A stretch of 58,549 nt of DNA from Candidatus Buchananbacteria bacterium (GTDB taxonomy: Bacteria; Patescibacteriota; Patescibacteriia; 2-01-FULL-39-33), in contig JAUSEE010000031.1 in NCBI GenBank assembly GCA_030650095.1, forward strand, positions 1 to 58,549, read 5' to 3'. Positions within the stretch are counted from its first letter, which is position 1, and every line of letters begins with the position of its first letter. The notes below the pieces were generated by a model, which did no database searches, was not told where the DNA came from, and worked only from the letters and a program-made list of their open reading frames with translations. The position numbers and the translations under genes are program-made. Of the stretch, positions 54,908 to 58,549 are shown one piece after another.

Positions 54908-55645
54908 TTATTTATTTTCTTCCTTAATCTCTGGTATCACGTCTTCTGCTATTTTTTCACTGGTAACTTCTGGTTCGACTTTAATTTCCGGTTCAACTTT
55001 TACTTCTGGCTTAACTTCTTTTAAAATCATTTCTCCTGGAGCGCTAATGATAAGCAAGCCGTTTCTGGCGCCTGGCACAGCTCCTTTGATGTACAATATG
55101 TTTTTTTCTTGATCAATATCGACTATAGTCAAGCCGGAAATGCTGATTTGGTCGTTGCCCATTCGGCCGGCCATTCTCATGCCCTTAAAAACCCTGGCTG
55201 GATCGGTAGCTCCGATAGAACCTGATTTTCTTAACTGATCTTTATGTCCATGAGAAGCCGGGCTGCCATGGAATCTATGCCTTTTAACCACGCCCTGATA
55301 ACCTCGTCCCTTGGATGTGCCGGTAACTTTAACCTCATCATCTTTGGCAAAAACACCCACCGTAATCTGATCGCCTCTTTTTATCTGGGCAACTTCCTTG
55401 GAATCCACTCGGAATTCCTTCATGGTTTTAACAGAAGCCAAATCCTTAAGATGTCCGGCTTGTGGTTTTTTAATATGCTTACCTACGCCAAAGCCAACTT
55501 GGACAGCGCTGTATTTATCTTTATCTTCAGTTTTTATTTGAGTCACAACATTGGGCTGGGCTAAAACGGCAGTCACAGGAACAACTCTTCCATTTTCTTG
55601 GAAGATTTGAGTCATTTCTAATTTTTTACCTAATATGAATTTCAT
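54908..55645 (-). CDS. rplC: 50S ribosomal protein L3 with C-terminal extension
   Basis: 245 residues. L3 core with RGYQGVVKRHRFHGSPASHG and HKDQLRKSGSIGATDPARVF-KGMRMAGRMG is canonical. The last 35 residues are repeats of V-K-P-E-V-K-V-E-P-E type (KPEVKVEPEIKVEPEVTSEK) and acidic, a lineage-specific tail. L3 helps form the A-site side of the peptidyl-transferase centre. Confidence 0.95.
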   Translation of the reverse strand: MKFILGKKLEMTQIFQENGRVVPVTAVLAQPNVVTQIKTEDKDKYSAVQVGFGVGKHIKKPQAGHLKDLASVKTMKEFRVDSKEVAQIKRGDQITVGVFAKDDEVKVTGTSKGRGYQGVVKRHRFHGSPASHGHKDQLRKSGSIGATDPARVFKGMRMAGRMGNDQISISGLTIVDIDQEKNILYIKGAVPGARNGLLIISAPGEMILKEVKPEVKVEPEIKVEPEVTSEKIAEDVIPEIKEENK

Positions 55646-55670
55646 TATCTTGTGATACTTTTCTATTTAA

Positions 55671-55703
55671 AATAAAAAACCTGGCTATATCCTAATATAC
55701 CAG
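55671..55703 (-). terminator. Terminator-like hairpin directly upstream of rplC
   Basis: Minus strand CTGG-TATAT-tagg-ATATA-g-CCAG followed by TTTTTTATTTT, 25-55 nt before the rplC start. Since the ribosomal transcript must pass it, it is a candidate attenuator. Confidence 0.6.
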
Positions 55704-56168
55704 ATTACAACAGAGCCCGGGCTTTTAAAAAGCCTTACTCAATTAATCTAATTTTACTAAGATATTTTTATCCTTATCAATCAAAATTACATCGATGGAG
55801 GTTTTCCCCTTTTTGCTTCTATTGAGACCATGGGAGAATATCATTCAGACTGAAATCTCCATATTCCGGTTAAATTTTTTAAAAATTTTCTTAGCTTACT
55901 ATCCAGTAGGCTGCAAAAATTATTTAATAAATTTGCCTCGGAATCTGAAAATTTCATCTCAGAAGCATATTCTCCTATGGTCTCATTGCCCGGGATCTTT
56001 TTCCATTTATGAAAATGATTGCATTTAAGAACCGAAGATAGAAGGAGAGAGAACGCTCAACTGTTCACACGCTTCGCCGTAGCGTATAGTGCAATTCGTT
56101 CAGCTGAGCCCAGGCGAGCTCTCTCTCCAAAAATAGAAAATGTTCTATCTTCGGCTCTTAATTTTAAT
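55704..56168 (-). promoter_or_regulatory. Structured rpsJ-rplC spacer (candidate attenuation leader)
   Basis: About 465 bp without a gene, in the middle of the ribosomal cluster. It holds two large stem-loops on the minus-strand RNA: 56028-56160, with AAGAgCCGAAGATAGAA / TTCTATCTTCGGtTCTT outside and GGAGAGAGAgCTC / GAGCgtTCTCTCTCC, CTCAGCTG / CAGTTGAG and CGCT / AGCG inside; and 55821-55990, with a ~48-bp imperfect inverted repeat (GAGACCATGGGAGAATAT). The terminator-like hairpin before rplC follows. Confidence 0.6.
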
Positions 56169-56513
56169 TTACATTTTAATCTCAATGTTCACACCCGCCG
56201 GAAGATTCAAATTCATCAAAGCATCAACTGTCTTGGCATCCGGATCAATGATATCCAATAATCTTTTATGGATCCTCATTTCAAACTGCTCGCGGCTGTC
56301 TTTGTGTACAAAAGTCGACCGATTGACTGTGTATTTCTTTTTTTCGGTCGGCAGTGGTACTGGACCAGCCACCTTGATGCCGTTTCTCTCACAAGTCTCA
56401 ATGATCTTTTTGGCAGAATTATCAATAACCTTATGATCATAAGCCTTGATCTTTATTCTGATCCTCTGATGAGTCTTATCTTTCTCTTTGGTTGCAATAT
56501 TTGTACTTGCCAT
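56169..56513 (-). CDS. rpsJ: 30S ribosomal protein S10
   Basis: 114 residues. Core [20 protein letters not shown] and the signature [40 protein letters not shown] are canonical. S10 is in the 30S head and is also the NusE partner of NusB in antitermination. The N-terminus is about 12 residues longer than usual. Separated from tuf by 81 nt. Confidence 0.97.
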   Translation of the reverse strand: MASTNIATKEKDKTHQRIRIKIKAYDHKVIDNSAKKIIETCERNGIKVAGPVPLPTEKKKYTVNRSTFVHKDSREQFEMRIHKRLLDIIDPDAKTVDALMNLNLPAGVNIEIKM

Positions 56514-56594
56514 GTTTTTTATTTCAATCTATTTTCGGGATGCCGAGAGGCAAGCTCTTTCAAGCCTGCCTTTCAACCCCTGACTTAAATAGTT

Positions 56595-57782
56595 TTATTT
56601 TATAATCTTGGTTACTGAACCGGCGCCAACGGTATGGCCGCCTTCACGAATAGCGAATTTCATTTTGTCTTCCATGGCCACATCTTTACCCAACTTGATC
56701 TTCAAATTAATGGTATCGCCCGGCATAACCATTTCGGTGCCCTCTGGCAAATCAATTTCACCTGTTACATCAGTAGTTCTAATGTAGAACTGCGGTTTAT
56801 AGCCTTTGAAAAATGGTTTGTGTCGGCCGCCTTCTTCTTTGCTTAAAACATAAACTTCGGCTTCAAATTCGCTGTGAGGAGTAATAGTACCCGGTTTAGC
56901 CAAAACTTGGCCTCTTTCAACATCATCTTTCTTAACACCTCTTAGCAAAATACCAGCATTATCACCGGCCCTACCTTCGTCCAAATTCTTGTTAAACATT
57001 TCAATGCCGGTTACAACTGTCTTTTGGGTTGGAGCCAAACCGACGATTTCAACTTCTTCGTTCAATTTAACGATGCCTCTGTCGATTCTGCCGGTCACAA
57101 CAGTGCCGCGGCCTTCAATAGAGAAAATATCTTCGATAGGCATCAAAAATGGCTTATCAACAGCTCTTTCTGGAACTGGGATATAGCTGTCTAAAGCTTC
57201 CATTAATTTCATAACCGGTTCAGCATCAGCGCCATTTGGATCCTGCAAAGCTTTCAAAGCTGAGCCTCTGATAACTGGGGCATTATCGCCGTCAAATTCA
57301 TATTTCTTTAATAGATCCCTGATTTCTTCTTCTACCAAATCAACCAGTGAAGGATCATCAACTTGATCTACTTTGTTAATGAAAACTACAATGTAAGGCA
57401 CGCCCACCTGTCTTGAGAGCAAGATGTGCTCTTTGGTTTGAGGCATGGGGCCATCGGTAGCAGAAACAACCAAGATAGCTCCGTCCATTTGAGCGGCGCC
57501 GGTAATCATGTTTTTGATATAATCAGCGTGGCCAGGACAGTCAACGTGGGCATAGTGCCTGTTGGCAGTTTCATACTCAACGTGAGCAGTAGCGATGGTA
57601 ATTCCTCGCTCTTTTTCTTCTGGAGCTGCGTCAATCTGATCAATAGATTTATTTTGTGAAGAAAAACCTTTAGCTCTAAGCACCTGCAAAATAGCAGCAG
57701 TTAGAGTGGTTTTACCGTGGTCAACGTGACCAATAGTGCCTACATTTACATGAGGCTTGCTTCTGTCGAAATTTTCAGCCAT
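56595..57782 (-). CDS. tuf: Elongation factor Tu
   Basis: 395 residues, full length. G-domain motifs: [17 protein letters not shown] (G1), [12 protein letters not shown] (G3), NKVDQVDDP (G4), and domains II-III ending [20 protein letters not shown]. Delivers aminoacyl-tRNA to the ribosome. GAAGGA lies 12 nt upstream of the ATG. It is the first gene of the minus-strand ribosomal chain here; rpsL, rpsG and fusA are not adjacent. Confidence 0.98.
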   Translation of the reverse strand: MAENFDRSKPHVNVGTIGHVDHGKTTLTAAILQVLRAKGFSSQNKSIDQIDAAPEEKERGITIATAHVEYETANRHYAHVDCPGHADYIKNMITGAAQMDGAILVVSATDGPMPQTKEHILLSRQVGVPYIVVFINKVDQVDDPSLVDLVEEEIRDLLKKYEFDGDNAPVIRGSALKALQDPNGADAEPVMKLMEALDSYIPVPERAVDKPFLMPIEDIFSIEGRGTVVTGRIDRGIVKLNEEVEIVGLAPTQKTVVTGIEMFNKNLDEGRAGDNAGILLRGVKKDDVERGQVLAKPGTITPHSEFEAEVYVLSKEEGGRHKPFFKGYKPQFYIRTTDVTGEIDLPEGTEMVMPGDTINLKIKLGKDVAMEDKMKFAIREGGHTVGAGSVTKIIK

Positions 57783-57789
57783 TTTGGTT

Positions 57790-57845
57790 AATTCCTTCTC
57801 GAGACCCTCACCTTTGAGTAAGGGAGTTTTACCCAGGCCTCGATA
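57790..57845 (-). promoter_or_regulatory. Structured 5' leader of tuf
   Basis: Minus-strand RNA just before tuf: TCGAGGCC / GGTCTCGA (8 bp) encloses CCCTTACT / AGGTGAGGG (8 bp). The ribosome-binding GAAGGA directly follows the stem. It may control tuf translation. Confidence 0.5.
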
Positions 57846-57916
57846 ACTTATTTATTTTATTAAATTAAAATCGTTAAAAAACGAAACTTTTTGCTTAGAT
57901 GCAAAAATGCTTAATT

Positions 57917-57944
57917 ATTATAACAAAAATTATAATTTTTGCAA
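57917..57944 (-). promoter_or_regulatory. Promoter of tuf and the ribosomal protein cluster
   Basis: TTGCAA (57939-57944) and a perfect TATAAT (57917-57922) on the minus strand with a 16-nt spacer, about 135 nt before the tuf start. Confidence 0.7.
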
Positions 57945-57963
57945 GAGCTGTAATTATCTACAG

Positions 57964-58359
57964 TTATTCCACTGGTTCAAAATAGTATCTGTCTTCGTCT
58001 TCTTCGTCAGAATTGTCTAAATTTAGCGAAAAATCTCCATTAAGAGCAGAAACTGGTATATCGTTAAAATTAGGATCAATCATGAACTCATCATTTTTGT
58101 CTAATTCTTGCGAAAAATCATGTTGTTCAATGGGCAAATGATCATTTTCCTGAGAATCTTTCCAAATTTCAATATCACGATTTATTTTATCTAATAATTC
58201 ATCTTCTGTCAAGCCTTTTATTTCCGACCTGCCTAAGACCAGTTTTTCGTAATCACTGATGGTCATAATGACGCAGTCTAAGTTGTCGTTTTTGTCTAAA
58301 ATTACAACTTTATCCCCTGTTTTCTTAATTAAGTTGATGACTCTTTGGATGGATTCCAT
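57964..58359 (-). CDS. Acidic protein with Phd/YefM-like N-terminus
   Basis: 131 residues. The N-terminal 45 residues (INLIKKTGDKVVILDKNDNL, then DCVIMTISDYEKLVLG) resemble the DNA-binding part of Phd/YefM-type antitoxins (V-x-x-x-G-x-x-V-x-I-x-x-x-x-x-x-x-V-I-M-S-x-x-x-Y-E-x-L). The rest is long, very acidic (DNSDEEDEDRYYFEPVE) and not part of that family. No toxin gene lies beside it in the window. Such acidic proteins are common in CPR. A general regulator or a lone antitoxin-derived protein are both possible. Confidence 0.6.
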   Translation of the reverse strand: MESIQRVINLIKKTGDKVVILDKNDNLDCVIMTISDYEKLVLGRSEIKGLTEDELLDKINRDIEIWKDSQENDHLPIEQHDFSQELDKNDEFMIDPNFNDIPVSALNGDFSLNLDNSDEEDEDRYYFEPVE

Positions 58360-58447
58360 ATTTTTGGGAGATTTTTAATTTATGGCTTAATATGGGTTAA
58401 TTCTAATGGAAAAAGGATAATTTATCAAGTTTTAGATACCTCTTGTT

Positions 58448-58527
58448 ACTTTTGTACCGCCAAAAGTAACCAAAAGCTCGCGAACGTAAAAAATCATATC
58501 ATTTGGCCTCCCGATATATCGGGAAGC
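58448..58527. repeat. Two inverted repeats at the right window edge
   Basis: GTTACTTTTG-taccgc-CAAAAGTAAC forms a perfect 10-bp hairpin, and TCCCGATATATCGGGA is a 16-bp palindrome. The second resembles the TCCCGAT...ATCGGGA palindrome in the tRNA-Thr-like pseudogene (12595-12610). Confidence 0.65.
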
Positions 58528-58549
58528 ACAATATTTTTTAATGTTCGCC

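Overview
The window looks like chromosome from a member of the Patescibacteria / Candidate Phyla Radiation (CPR). The reasons are: an AT-rich genome; an S10-spc ribosomal protein cluster with no L30 gene between rpsE and rplO, as is usual in CPR; few Shine-Dalgarno sequences; many short membrane-anchored proteins of unknown function; and CPR-typical accessory families (DUF5671, four-helix-bundle proteins, RDD proteins, serine recombinases). The lineage is inferred from gene content only. There is no rRNA and no CRISPR array.

Layout. 1-8.6 kb is housekeeping: a GT-B glycosyltransferase-like gene, HU, a PP2C phosphatase, a Bcp peroxiredoxin, a cupin, lysS, a TPR membrane protein, and a tRNA-Thr(TGT)-rpmG-tRNA-Trp unit with its own promoter and terminator. 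8.6-12.7 kb is a scarred recombination zone: a relic of an ABC transporter C-terminus, an RDD membrane protein, an intact large serine recombinase with an inverted, internally deleted remnant of a second copy, tRNA-Tyr with a nearby partial duplication of its 3' end, a four-helix-bundle gene and a tRNA-Thr-like pseudogene.

12.69-32.6 kb is a ~19.9 kb integrative element and the main discovery here. Its two ends join the two halves of one tRNA-Thr(GGT) gene. The left junction (12649-12690) holds the 3' half and the right junction (32595-32632) the 5' half, and both share the 7-bp anticodon loop TTACCAT. Integration into the anticodon loop would destroy this tRNA. The element carries, next to its two tyrosine recombinases, a complete replacement tRNA-Thr(GGT) whose anticodon loop is interrupted by a 198-bp group I intron. 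The intron splits the same 7-bp core, so the rescue copy can be spliced to a working tRNA yet should not be a recombination target. Cargo includes a helicase-nuclease / WYL regulator / DUF2130 nuclease-like operon (possible defence), an SppA peptidase, a staphylococcal-nuclease-like protein, a SymE-like protein, a possible ssDNA-annealing protein, zinc-ribbon proteins, a candidate ncRNA, an attenuated integrase leader, and repeated palindromic sites near the left arm.

32.7-44.6 kb is chromosomal again: TPR protein, tpiA, a D,D-carboxypeptidase, scpB-scpA, a YbaK-family protein, DUF5671 and tandem paralogous membrane-anchored proteins, aspS behind a T-box-like leader, recO, ruvX, map and adk. 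44.7-57.8 kb is secY plus the spc and S10 ribosomal protein genes and tuf, all on the minus strand and read from a promoter upstream of tuf. Several spacers here hold hairpin repeats, and the rpsJ-rplC spacer holds large RNA structures plus a terminator-like hairpin that could form an attenuator. All coordinates and motifs were read by eye. No database search or folding program was run.
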